Assembly (NCBI RefSeq): GCF_040610475.1
Contig: NZ_JBEXMJ010000022.1
Span: 1-64,000, forward strand
Origin: Actinopolymorpha sp. NPDC004070
GTDB taxonomy: Bacteria; Actinomycetota; Actinomycetes; Propionibacteriales; Actinopolymorphaceae
Direction of reading: 5' to 3'
Length of the DNA: 64,000 nucleotides
Shown here: positions 32,932-41,342 of the stretch, piece after piece
Position numbering within the stretch: the stretch's first letter is position 1
How the letters are laid out: the number at the start of each line of letters is the position of its first letter
Program-made: the position numbers and the translations under genes
Notes under the pieces: model-generated
Told to the model about the DNA's origin: nothing
Seen by the model: only the letters and a program-made list of their open reading frames with translations
The model's database searches: none

Positions 32932-33631
32932 CACGGCTGCTCGCCTCCCCGGCCGTCCAGGCGTGAGGAAGCAGGTGCGCGGCATCGTTGTAGCGCACGA
33001 GTCGCGCCCTCATCTGGCCTGACTCCGGCAGCCAGCCGTCCGCGACCCATTCTGTGATGCCGGTGTCGGTGATCTCGGGGTAGAAGTACGAGCCGTGGAA
33101 GGGCAGGCTGAGGAACGCCCAGAGGCTGGCTCGTAGCGGCACGGTCTGGGTGATGACGACGACGGTGCCACCCGCGTTGTCGAGAACAGTTTCGATGTGC
33201 GCCTTGGCCGCGCGTTCGATCGCGGTGCGGTACGACTCGCCGCCCGGTGACTTCGGTGCGTACGGCGACCAGTTGGCCATCCGCTCCTCGGCGAGGGTGG
33301 CCTGCCATTCCGCGACGGGGATCCCGTCGCACTCGCCGTTGTGCGGCTCACAGAATCCGCAGCTCGGTTCCGGCTCGAGGTCGCCGATCGCCGGAGAGAT
33401 GACTCGTGCGGTGTCGATCGTTCGGCGGGCGCTGCTGCACAACAGCCGCGTCGTCCCAGCGAGTTCTCCGGTCGCAGCGAGCCGGGCACGCAACCTCTCG
33501 GCCTGGACGCGGCCCTCTTCGGAGATCCCCAGGTCGTCGTGGTCGACCAGGCGTACGGGGTCGTGATAGATCTTCAGGGCATCGCGGATCAGGACGAGTC
33601 GCGTGGGTGGCAGTTCACGAAGTTCGGCCAT
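32900..33631 (-). CDS. Histidine-phosphatase-superfamily protein lacking both catalytic histidines
   Basis: A 243-residue protein with the phosphoglycerate-mutase-like fold: ISEEGRVQAERLRARL, a CSSARRTIDTARVI arginine motif, SPGGESYRTAIER, and a TGITEWVADG ending. The hallmark RHG near the start is RDA (LVLIRDALK), and the second histidine motif, normally SHGG, is TQTV (VVVITQTVP). Both catalytic His are therefore absent while the phosphate-binding arginines remain. It may bind a phosphorylated ligand without hydrolysing it. ATG at 33631 is used. It is divergent from a frameshifted APH-fold kinase gene. Confidence 0.75.
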   Translation of the reverse strand: MAELRELPPTRLVLIRDALKIYHDPVRLVDHDDLGISEEGRVQAERLRARLAATGELAGTTRLLCSSARRTIDTARVISPAIGDLEPEPSCGFCEPHNGECDGIPVAEWQATLAEERMANWSPYAPKSPGGESYRTAIERAAKAHIETVLDNAGGTVVVITQTVPLRASLWAFLSLPFHGSYFYPEITDTGITEWVADGWLPESGQMRARLVRYNDAAHLLPHAWTAGEASSRATGVRNGRTH

Positions 33632-33703
33632 GGTGGCAATCCTCGCAGCCGGGCAACCCATATGGCATGGCCGTTTCGTGCCCACGAAGCTAGGGTGCGG
33701 ACT

Positions 33704-34580
33704 GTGCCGGTCGCCGCGGAAGCCGTACTGCCCGAGATCAACCGCACGCATGGTCTGCGATACGCGCTGCACGGCCGGTGCGCGGGCGGGATGCAGGGCG
33801 GAGCGTGGCTACTGGTCGATCCGGAGGGGCGACCGGCAGTCATGAAGCTGCAAGCGGACAAGCCGGGCTCCCGCAGACCATCGACCCAACTCGAGGCAGT
33901 CAACCGCATGAACGCCGCGGGCTATCCCACGCCCCGGTGGATCGCGGCCGGCATCGGTGAATCCGGGATCCGTTACCACGTACAGGAATTCGTCGAGGGG
34001 GAGCCGTCGTCACCGTTGAACGCAGGCACGGCCGCATTGCTGGTCGAGGTGATCGAACGCCATGCCGGCCTGGATCCGGACCCGGCCAACAACTGGAACG
34101 TCTACATCGACTCCGTGGTCAGCGGGCAGCTTCGCGATGACAACCGGGCCTTTCTTCGTGGCTTCGGGGCACCCGGGCTGGACCTCCTCGGTGCGTTCGA
34201 TCGTCTTCTCGCAGACAGCGGGCCGGTGCGCCTTCCCGGAGGTGACCTGGTCCATGGCGATCTCAACACCTGCAACGTACTGTTGCGCGACGGCAAGGTC
34301 AGCGGCGTCATCGACATCGAGGCGTTCGGCAGCGGAACCCCGGGTGATCGACTACGCGTGGTTGCTGCGCGAGGGTTATGCGACAGACGCGGAGCCCGAA
34401 GCCGTTCGGCGAGTACGGCTTGCCGGTGAAGCTGTCGCCGGGCCGGAAGCTCTCGCGTACTGCGTGGCGGCGACGGCGTTCGACATCGTGCGCTTCCATG
34501 AGCGGCACGCTCCGGAGCGCTTGCCCGGCCTCTTGGTGCGTCTGCATCGACTTGCTGTCGACCTGAACAGTCCGCTCTGA
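33704..34580 (+). pseudogene. APH-fold kinase gene with a single-base frameshift
   Basis: From GTG 33704 (AGGG eight bases upstream; ATG 33662 is an alternative), the first frame carries the kinase N lobe (MQGGAWLLVDPEGRPAVMKLQ) and the catalytic loop GDLVHGDLNTCNVLL followed by VIDIEAFGSGT. At the CCCC run 34338-34341 the homology moves to another frame, continuing RVIDYAWLLREGYATDAEPE to the stop at 34580. Dropping one C restores GTRVIDYAWLL, the expected sequence after the metal-binding loop. It is either a recent +1 mutation, a sequencing error, or a slippage-prone site. An intact protein would be about 292 residues. Confidence 0.8.
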
Positions 34581-34707
34581 TGTATGACGAACTAGTGAGG
34601 TCGAGGTTTTGGGAGCGAACTGGCCTCCGCACCTGACGACACCAAGTCGACAACCAGCATCGGCGGAAGGTTCTGGGAACAGTCAGGCTTGCCTGATCTG
34701 AGGACCG

Positions 34708-35601
34708 TCAGGTGGAGCCGAAGCCGCGGTCAGCGACGATGCTCTGCACCTCGTAGATGGATCCTTCGCGTTCGTGGGTGGGTAGCGGAATCCGCACCGG
34801 AACGTCCTCCAGCCGTGGCTGCAGGACTACGTCACCTCGTAGGAGGTGAGCGTTGAAGTCGTCCCATTCGATGCCACCGGTCAGCGGCCACGCGTCCGCA
34901 GCGGCGTACTCGAACAGCAGCAGCCGACGCGGACGCGGGGAGGTGTTGGGCGCCGAGCCGTGCAGCAGCCGGGCGTGGTGGAGAGAGATGCCGCCGGCGC
35001 GCAGCTCGATGGGTACGGCCCTCTCGGACAGGCCGTCCGGCGACACCGCGCCAGCGAAGTATCCGTCCCGGTGGTGATCGAGCACCGGCCCCTTGTGCGA
35101 GCCCGGAACTACCATGAGGCAGCCGTTCTCCAGCATCATGTCGTCGATCGCCACGCCGACGGCCAGCAGATCATCATTGGTATGCGGGTAGAACGCCCAG
35201 TCCTGGTGCCACTCAACCGGGCTGCCGTACTCCGGCGACTTGAGGTTGAGCTTCGTCGTCTTGTAACGAATCCCGGGTCCTATCAACTGGCTGACGATGT
35301 CGAGGACTCGGTCGTTGCGGAGCACCCGGTCGTAAGCCGCGTGATGCTTGTCCGGCGACTTCAATCGACGAAGCCGTGGCTGCTCGGGCGTGTGGCCGGG
35401 CTCGAGGTCGAAGACGTCGGTGTGCTCAGTCACCTGGCGCGACTGTTCGACGAAGCTGTCGGTGACACGCTGGAGCTCCGCCACCTCCTCGTCGGTGAGT
35501 ACGTTGTCGACGGCGATGTAACCCTCTTCGTGGTACCGCGCAACGTCGTCGGCGCTGAGGCGTGCGGCCCGTGTGTTCCGGTTCTCATGTCGGGTCGTCA
35601 T
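34708..35601 (-). CDS. Phytanoyl-CoA dioxygenase (PhyH) family protein
   Basis: A 297-residue Fe(II)/2-oxoglutarate-dependent oxygenase. WHQDWAFYPH contains the H-x-D iron ligands, LHHARLLHGSAPN the distal His, and RRLLLFEY the 2-oxoglutarate Arg. These enzymes hydroxylate small molecules or lipids; this branch, with KLNLKSPEYGSPVEWHQDW, is typical of soil bacteria and its substrate is not known. GGGAGG lies eight bases before ATG 35601. It is the last gene of an MFS-FadR-PhyH operon, four bases after the regulator gene, so it probably acts on a compound brought in by the transporter. Confidence 0.87.
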   Translation of the reverse strand: MTTRHENRNTRAARLSADDVARYHEEGYIAVDNVLTDEEVAELQRVTDSFVEQSRQVTEHTDVFDLEPGHTPEQPRLRRLKSPDKHHAAYDRVLRNDRVLDIVSQLIGPGIRYKTTKLNLKSPEYGSPVEWHQDWAFYPHTNDDLLAVGVAIDDMMLENGCLMVVPGSHKGPVLDHHRDGYFAGAVSPDGLSERAVPIELRAGGISLHHARLLHGSAPNTSPRPRRLLLFEYAAADAWPLTGGIEWDDFNAHLLRGDVVLQPRLEDVPVRIPLPTHEREGSIYEVQSIVADRGFGST

Positions 35602-35605
35602 CTGG

Positions 35606-36340
35606 CTACCCTCCCTCGTCCGGGTGCGTGCGTTCGTTGATGTGACGGTCGACATGTGCGTCCATCTGGCTGACCGCGAGGGCGACGTCGCCGCGTTCAA
35701 GTGCGTCGAGGATCGCGACGTGCTCGGCGTGCAGCGAACGACGGTCTCCGGGAGCGACGCCGTAGTCGCCCCATGCGGTGATCCACGCCTGATGAATCCA
35801 CTTCTGTACACGGACGAGCACCGGGCTACCGGCTGCGCGTCCGAGGATCGCCTCGAACCTCAGGTCGAGGCTTCCCTGGTCGGTGTCCTCGCCGGACAAC
35901 TCCCGCGCGGCGCGGGTCAGGAACTCCCTCGCCGGGCGAAGATCCGGCGCGACCTGACGACAGACGGTCTGCACCAACCTGGTTTCGATGGCCGCACGAG
36001 CCTCCGTCAGCGAGCGGAGTGTCGCGACTCCGGGCTCGGCTCCGGCAAGGAGATACTCCACCGGAAGCGTGCCGTCGGGATCCACGACGTACGTGCCCGA
36101 GTTTCGCCGGATCTCGACCTTTCCCATACTCTCCAGGGCTCGTAGGGCTTCGCGGATCGACACCCGGCTGACCTGGAGCTGCTCAGCCAGTTCGCGTTCA
36201 GGTAGGAGGCGGGTGCCGGGGTTCGAGCCGCTGACCAACCGGTCGAGCTGGGTGAAGATCTCGCGGTAGACCTGAACCTGTTTGATAGGCAACAACCGGA
36301 ACGGCTCACGGCCACCGCCGTACGGTTCAGGCGTCGTCAT
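35606..36340 (-). CDS. FadR-subfamily GntR transcriptional regulator
   Basis: A 244-residue regulator. The N-terminal winged helix includes GTRLLPERELAEQLQVSRVSIREALRALESMGKVEIRRNSGTYV, the GntR signature. The all-helical FCD domain has a metal-binding set of His residues near the end (HAEHVAILDAL, DAHVDRHI). FadR-type proteins usually respond to organic acids and control neighbouring catabolic genes. ATG at 36340 overlaps the transporter gene's stop by four bases (ATGA), and the PhyH gene follows after four bases, so all three are one transcription unit that the protein probably autoregulates. Confidence 0.88.
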   Translation of the reverse strand: MTTPEPYGGGREPFRLLPIKQVQVYREIFTQLDRLVSGSNPGTRLLPERELAEQLQVSRVSIREALRALESMGKVEIRRNSGTYVVDPDGTLPVEYLLAGAEPGVATLRSLTEARAAIETRLVQTVCRQVAPDLRPAREFLTRAARELSGEDTDQGSLDLRFEAILGRAAGSPVLVRVQKWIHQAWITAWGDYGVAPGDRRSLHAEHVAILDALERGDVALAVSQMDAHVDRHINERTHPDEGG

Positions 36341-37532
36341 GCGCGGCCTCTGGCAACCTCGGGTTGCGCCCTGGACGAACCTTGGTCCGGTTCGGCGAGG
36401 ATGTCGTTCTTGTAGGTCTCCGGACCCCACAGGACAGCGGCCACGGAGATTGCAGCCAGCACCGCCATGTAGCCGGCGACCGCCCACGGGGCGCCCCCAG
36501 CCCACACCAGAAGCAGGCTTGCCAGGAAGGGCGCGGGCCCACCGGCGAGGATGGAGCCGAGTTCGCGCGCGAACGCGAAGCCGCTGTAGCGGACCCGCGG
36601 TCCGAACAGTTCGGTGAAGTACGCCGCCTGCGGACCGAACATTCCCGCGACTCCGATCCCGACCGCGGCGGCCATTGCAAGGATCACCAACGGTGTGCTC
36701 TTGGTGTTGAGCAGCAGGAAGTACGGGAACGCGAAGAGTACGCAGAAGGCGGCCGCCCCCGCGTAAACCGGCCGCCGACCGATCCGGTCGGACAACAGCG
36801 ACCACACCGGCACCATGACGAACTGCGCACAGGTCGCGATGGTGACCGCCACGAGTGCGGTGGTCTTCGAATAGTCCAGCTGTCCGCTGAGGTAACTGAT
36901 GCTCCAGGTGGGGAACAGGTAGCCGAGACCGTTCTCCGCGAACCGCGCGCCGATGACCACCACGAAGCTGCGCGGCTGGGTAGCCAGCGCGTGCCTGATC
37001 GGCATTCGAAGCACGTCGCGGCGCTGCCTGGCCTGGTTGAACACGGGCGTCTCCGCCAGGTGCAGGCGAAGGTACATGCCGACCGCGACGAGCACGATGC
37101 TCAGCCAAAAGGGGATTCGCCAGCCCCACGACAGGAAGTCGTCCTCGGGCAGCAACGACACCAGCGCAAACACCCCGGCCGCCATGAGTGTGCCGAGCGA
37201 GACGCCCATCGGTGACCAGCTCCCGAACCAGCCGCGGCGGTTCGGTGGCGCGTGCTCGACCGCGTAGATGACCGCACCGCTGTACTCCGCACCTGCCCCG
37301 AAACCCTGTACGAGTCTCAACAAGACAAGGAGGACCGGGGCGGCCACACCCATGGTGGCGTACGACGGAAGGAAACCGATCAAGAACGTGGCGCCGCCGA
37401 CCAGCAGCAACGTGAGGATCAGCACGTACCTTCGCCCGATGCGGTCGCCGATGTGAAGTCGTACCACTCGAGGCAGGAGCCGATCCCGGACGCGAATGCC
37501 ACCCGCGCCAGGCTTCCACGCTGTTCGGCCAT
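36337..37532 (-). pseudogene. MHS-family MFS transporter with internal deletion and frameshift
   Basis: GAAGGA five bases before ATG 37532 starts a frame reading MAEQRGSLARVAFASG then IGSCLEWYDF, the exact N terminus expected for a metabolite:H+ symporter. At about 37455 this jumps to another frame that begins HIGDRIGRRYVLILTLLLVGG, the motif after TM2, and continues through the remaining ten or so membrane segments to 36337. Roughly 50-60 codons covering the end of TM1 and TM2 are missing and the frame is broken, so the transporter is probably dead. The longer upstream open frame to 37617 is not homologous. It heads the FadR-PhyH operon by a four-base overlap. Confidence 0.8.
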
Positions 37533-37738
37533 GTCGATCCTTCCCGCGCCGTAAAGGCCCCGTGGGGAGATTGAACTGACCACAGACCAGTCGACACGTC
37601 GTCCCAGCGCGCGTCAAGGGAGCTGGCCATCACCGGAAGCAGTCGCGCCGCTTCTCGGCTCCGGGTATGCCGGCATCGGACGAATGGTCACAGGAGACAG
37701 GCGGGAGCGCGTTCAGAGGATGGGTGCGTACGAAAGGT

Positions 37739-38746
37739 CTAGGTTCGCGTCGGCGCAGGAGCGGCGTCCACTGCGCCGGAGCGTTGGGCGAGGTTACGCG
37801 CGATCTGGGCGTCGATCGGCTCCAGGCCGAGCGTGCCGATCATCTCGTCGACGCCGAGGTTCGGATCGTTGGACCAGAACAGGCCGACGTCCTCGCATGC
37901 GTCGTAGTGGAAGCCCACCCGGTCGCCGTACTTCTCCCGCAGCGCCGCACCTTCCCGCAGCGCCGGCGACCAGCCGAGCAGGACGTGGCTGAGGTCGAGC
38001 TGATGGACCAGCACGGAGCCGGCCTCGGTGATCCTGCTCGCCACCATCCCCGTGGGCTCGTAGACGGTGGCGTTGTCGCGCGGCGTACTCGACACGATGT
38101 GGTAGCGATGCCGGGCGGCGTGCGCGGCCGGGAGGATGGTCGCCGGGGAAGCGCTCGGCCAGGCGACGATCTCGGCACCACGACGGGCAAGCTCGGCCCA
38201 GCCGTCGTCGTACACCACGTCCCAGCAGATCTGGATCCCGAGCCTGCCGAAGTCGCATTCGAACACCGGGACGTCCCGCCCCGGCACGATGCCGCCCTCG
38301 AGCGTCTCGGCGGGACGTACGCCGACCGGATGCGCCTTGCGGTAGGTGCCCGCGACCTCGCCGTACCGGTCCAGCAACACGGCTGCGTTGGAGTACGCCG
38401 GAGTCGCGGGGGAGGGGCCGGGGTCGCGAAGGTCCAACGGGACGATCACGTACGTGTGGTGCCGCCGCGCGACCGCACGCAGCACGTCGATCACCTCGTC
38501 GTCCATCCCGATGGACCGGTCCGCGGGAAGCTCGGCGTCCGGGGTGAGCACAGTCTCCGGCAGAACCGCGAGATCCAGGCCGTTCCCGTCCCAGGACTCC
38601 TTTGCCTGAACGGCCATCCGGTCCACGAGTGCACTGAGCTCACGTGCGCGCTCGGCCAGTCCGGGGTATGCCCGGCCGCCACCGAAGATCGTCGTGCCGA
38701 CCACGACCTTGCGAGGGAGTCTCGTGATCGCGCGCTCGGCAGTCAT
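37739..38746 (-). CDS. Carbon-nitrogen hydrolase (nitrilase superfamily)
   Basis: A 335-residue enzyme with the Glu-Lys-Cys triad: LPETVLTPD (Glu), YRKAHPVG (Lys) and IQICWDVVYDDG (Cys). It would hydrolyse an amide, carbamoyl compound or nitrile in the cytoplasm. An unusual C-terminal tail of about 60 residues follows the core (FHYDACEDVGLFWSNDPN). ATG at 38746 has GAGG seven bases upstream. It diverges from the heparinase-like gene; inverted repeats lie between them. The substrate is unknown, but location beside carbohydrate genes suggests a role in breaking down an amino-sugar or related compound. Confidence 0.85.
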   Translation of the reverse strand: MTAERAITRLPRKVVVGTTIFGGGRAYPGLAERARELSALVDRMAVQAKESWDGNGLDLAVLPETVLTPDAELPADRSIGMDDEVIDVLRAVARRHHTYVIVPLDLRDPGPSPATPAYSNAAVLLDRYGEVAGTYRKAHPVGVRPAETLEGGIVPGRDVPVFECDFGRLGIQICWDVVYDDGWAELARRGAEIVAWPSASPATILPAAHAARHRYHIVSSTPRDNATVYEPTGMVASRITEAGSVLVHQLDLSHVLLGWSPALREGAALREKYGDRVGFHYDACEDVGLFWSNDPNLGVDEMIGTLGLEPIDAQIARNLAQRSGAVDAAPAPTRT

Positions 38747-38771
38747 GAGTCGGCCTCGTTCCCTTCCGGAA

Positions 38772-38819
38772 CCTGTCACGGACAGGGTCACCGTACCCAT
38801 ACCGGTGTTGGGTGGGTAC
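38772..38819. promoter_or_regulatory. Two inverted repeats in the divergent nitrilase/heparinase promoter region
   Basis: CCTGTC-ACG-GACAGG at 38772-38786 is a perfect 6-bp inverted repeat with a 3-base spacer. GTACCC (38793-38798) and GGGTAC (38814-38819) form a second, more widely spaced pair. Both lie in the 151-base gap between divergently transcribed genes, as expected for regulator-binding sites. No regulator gene is adjacent. Confidence 0.4.
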
Positions 38820-38897
38820 TGGAAGGATCGCGCCTCGTCGGCATCGCCGTCGTGGCGGATGGAATCGAGTCCGCACCAGCCAGCCAGGAGGTTCCTC

Positions 38898-40838
38898 GTG
38901 CAGCAGTCGCCGTCCTCTCGACCGCGGCGTTCCGGCGGATCGGCGCCGGAGTCCCTGGCGGACTTCAACGACACCGGGCTTCTCGCCGAGGTCCTGCCGG
39001 CGCCCGGACAGTGGCGCCCCGTCCCCGACGTGTCCGACCGAGACTTCTGGGACGCGGTGGACGCGCCGACCCGCCAGGCCATCCTGACGCGGGCGGACGA
39101 GTTCCGTACGCAGGAATGGCCGGTGCTCACGGCCCGCGGATGGCGGGACTTCGTCGAGACCGGCAACCGGACGAGATACGAGGACCGCTACTTCGGCCGG
39201 CGCAGGCGTACGGTCGCCTCGGCTCTGGCGGCCTGCCTGACCGACGACCCGAACTGGCACGACGACGTGCTCGACGGCGTGTGGCTGCTGCTGGAGGAGA
39301 CGACGTGGTGCGTGCCCGCACACGACTTCTCCGCGCGTGAGGAAGGTCCTCGGCTGCCCGACCCGGCGCGTCCGTTTCTGGACCTGTTCGCGGCCGAGAC
39401 CGGCGCCCTGCTGGCGTGGACGCTGCACGTTCTCGGCTCGCGATTGGACGAACGGTCACCGCTGGTCCGGCCCCGCATCGTCGAGGAGGTACGCCGGCGG
39501 ATCCTGGTCCCGCAGCGTACGGACGACACGTGGACGTGGTTCGGGCGTTCAGGCCCGGTGAACAACTGGAACCCGTGGATCAACTCCAACGTGCTCACCT
39601 GTTCGCTGCTCCTCGACCAGGACCGCGAGGACATCGTGACGACCGTGAGCCGGGTGCTCGAAGGGCTCGACGTCTTCGTGTCCGACTATCCCGACGACGG
39701 CGGGTGCGACGAGGGGCAGATGTACTGGTGGCGGGCCGGAGCCTCGTTGTCGGAGTGCCTGGAGCAGTTGTACGACGCCACCGGCGGCGCGCTCGACGGG
39801 TACGCCGTCCCGAAGGTGCGCGAGATGGCCCGGTACCCGCACCGCGTCCACATCGCCGACGACTGGTACGTCAACGTCGGTGACGGACCAGCGCGCACCG
39901 AGGCCGCCGACACCGTCGAGCCGCACGTGCTCCACCTGTTCGGGCGTCGTACGGGCGACGACGAGGTCGTTGCCCATGCTCGCTACATGCGTGGTGAGGG
40001 AGCGGTCACGCTGCCGCGGCTCAGCCTCGGCCGTTCGCTGTTCGCGCTGGCCGACCCCGAGTGGGCACAGGCGCCGGCGTCGGCCACTCCCGCTCCGCTG
40101 ACCTTGCAGGCGTGGTGGCCGCAGACCCAGCTGCTGACCGCCCGCGAGACCGGTGGGCAGGTCGGCGGGCTGTTCGTGTCGGTGAAGGGCGGGCACAACG
40201 GCGAGAGCCACAACCACAACGACGTCGGCACCGTGCTGGTCGCGGTCGACGGGCATCCGGCGCTGGTCGACGCCGGCGTCGCGCAGTACACCCGCCAGCA
40301 CTTCGGGCCGCGGCGGTACGAGATCTGGACGATGCGCAGCGACTACCACAATGTCCCGAACGTCGACGGGCACGAGCAGCGGCCCGGGAATGAGTTTTGT
40401 GCCCGTGACGTGACGGCCGACCTGGGTGACGATCGGGTCGACGTACGCCTCGACCTCGCCGGCGCCTATCCGAAGGACGCCGGGCTGGTCCGGTTCTCGC
40501 GGCAGGTGACGTTCGAACGCGGAGAGGCCGCGCACGTTCGCTGGCACGACGAGTGGGAGCTCGACCACGACCCGGAATCGATGACCCTGCACCTGATCAC
40601 ATCGGCCGAGCCGGAGCTGGACAGCGGAGCCATCCGGGTGCCGACGCCTGGCCGCGCATTGCGGATCGAGTACGAGGTCAGGGACTTCGGTACGCCGTCC
40701 GTGGAGCGGATCGATCTCGACGACCGGCGGCTGCGATGGGTCTGGGGACCCGCGCTGTGGCGGGTCGCGTTGCGCGCTCCCCAGCCCCGGAGGCGTGGCG
40801 GGTGGAACCTCGACATACGTGCCGAGCAGGTCGGCTGA
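38898..40838 (+). CDS. Heparinase II/III family protein
   Basis: A 646-residue protein of the alpha/alpha-toroid plus beta-sandwich polysaccharide lyase type. The toroid (about 40-340) includes NNWNPWINSNVL and MYWWRAGASLSECLEQLYDATGG. The sandwich begins near 400 with the strongly conserved GGHNGESHNHNDVGTVLVAVDG followed by PALVDAGVAQYTRQHF. These enzymes cleave uronate-containing polysaccharides or oligosaccharides by beta-elimination, although several relatives are hydrolases. No signal peptide is seen, so it probably acts on imported oligosaccharides. GTG at 38898 has GGAGG six bases upstream. With the sulfatases and the glucarate dehydratase elsewhere in the window it points to sulfated or uronic glycan use. 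Confidence 0.85.
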   Translation: MQQSPSSRPRRSGGSAPESLADFNDTGLLAEVLPAPGQWRPVPDVSDRDFWDAVDAPTRQAILTRADEFRTQEWPVLTARGWRDFVETGNRTRYEDRYFGRRRRTVASALAACLTDDPNWHDDVLDGVWLLLEETTWCVPAHDFSAREEGPRLPDPARPFLDLFAAETGALLAWTLHVLGSRLDERSPLVRPRIVEEVRRRILVPQRTDDTWTWFGRSGPVNNWNPWINSNVLTCSLLLDQDREDIVTTVSRVLEGLDVFVSDYPDDGGCDEGQMYWWRAGASLSECLEQLYDATGGALDGYAVPKVREMARYPHRVHIADDWYVNVGDGPARTEAADTVEPHVLHLFGRRTGDDEVVAHARYMRGEGAVTLPRLSLGRSLFALADPEWAQAPASATPAPLTLQAWWPQTQLLTARETGGQVGGLFVSVKGGHNGESHNHNDVGTVLVAVDGHPALVDAGVAQYTRQHFGPRRYEIWTMRSDYHNVPNVDGHEQRPGNEFCARDVTADLGDDRVDVRLDLAGAYPKDAGLVRFSRQVTFERGEAAHVRWHDEWELDHDPESMTLHLITSAEPELDSGAIRVPTPGRALRIEYEVRDFGTPSVERIDLDDRRLRWVWGPALWRVALRAPQPRRRGGWNLDIRAEQVG

Positions 40839-40853
40839 GCTGGTTCCGGCCCA

Positions 40854-40884
40854 GTCGACCTGGCTCGGTCGACCCGGCTCAGTC
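40854..40884. repeat. Two-copy 14-bp tandem repeat
   Basis: GTCGACCTGGCTCG (40854-40867) is followed directly by GTCGACCCGGCTCA (40868-40881) and a partial third GTC. It spans the short gap between the convergent heparinase-like and DUF1330 genes and the stop codon of the latter. No function is evident. Confidence 0.5.
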
Positions 40885-41169
40885 GGTCCCGGGGACCAGC
40901 CGGATCTCGCGGACCGCGCCGCCGTCCAGCGCCGCCAGCGCCTTCTGGTACGCCGGGCTGTCGTGCGCGGCCTCGGCGGCCTCGATCGAGTCGAACTTGA
41001 TCACTACGGTCCGAGTCTTCTCGCCGGCCTCGTAGACCTTCTCGGGGAGGCCGCGGGCGACGAACGTGCCACCCGCCTCGGTGAGCGCCGGCCCGGCGAG
41101 CTCGGCGTAGGCCGCGAGCTTGTCCTCGTCGAGGATCTCCCGGTAGATGCTGATCCAGTACGCAGTCAT
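40879..41169 (-). CDS. DUF1330 family protein
   Basis: A 96-residue ferredoxin-like (dimeric alpha-beta barrel) protein. AYWISIYREILDEDKLAAYAELAGPALTEAGGTFVARG and VVIKFDSIEAAEAAHDSPAYQKAL are the DUF1330 hallmarks. Function unknown; relatives look like small monooxygenase-fold proteins without assigned activity. It is a single gene converging on the heparinase-like gene and divergent from the aldo/keto reductase. The 173-base gap to the latter contains a minus-strand tail reading GGLGPIRAPYIAYYVEATEK before a stop at 41227, which could be the remnant of another gene. Confidence 0.85.
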   Translation of the reverse strand: MTAYWISIYREILDEDKLAAYAELAGPALTEAGGTFVARGLPEKVYEAGEKTRTVVIKFDSIEAAEAAHDSPAYQKALAALDGGAVREIRLVPGTD

Positions 41170-41342
41170 GCTCGCTATTGTGTCGCGGCGCCCCGGACCG
41201 AGGCGCAGGAGCCCCGGCCCGCACGGTCAGCTCTTCTCGGTGGCCTCGACGTAGTAGGCGATGTACGGAGCGCGGATTGGTCCGAGACCGCCGGTTGTGA
41301 TTGGTCTGCTCGGCCCCGCCGATCGTCCATACGGTGAAGCGC

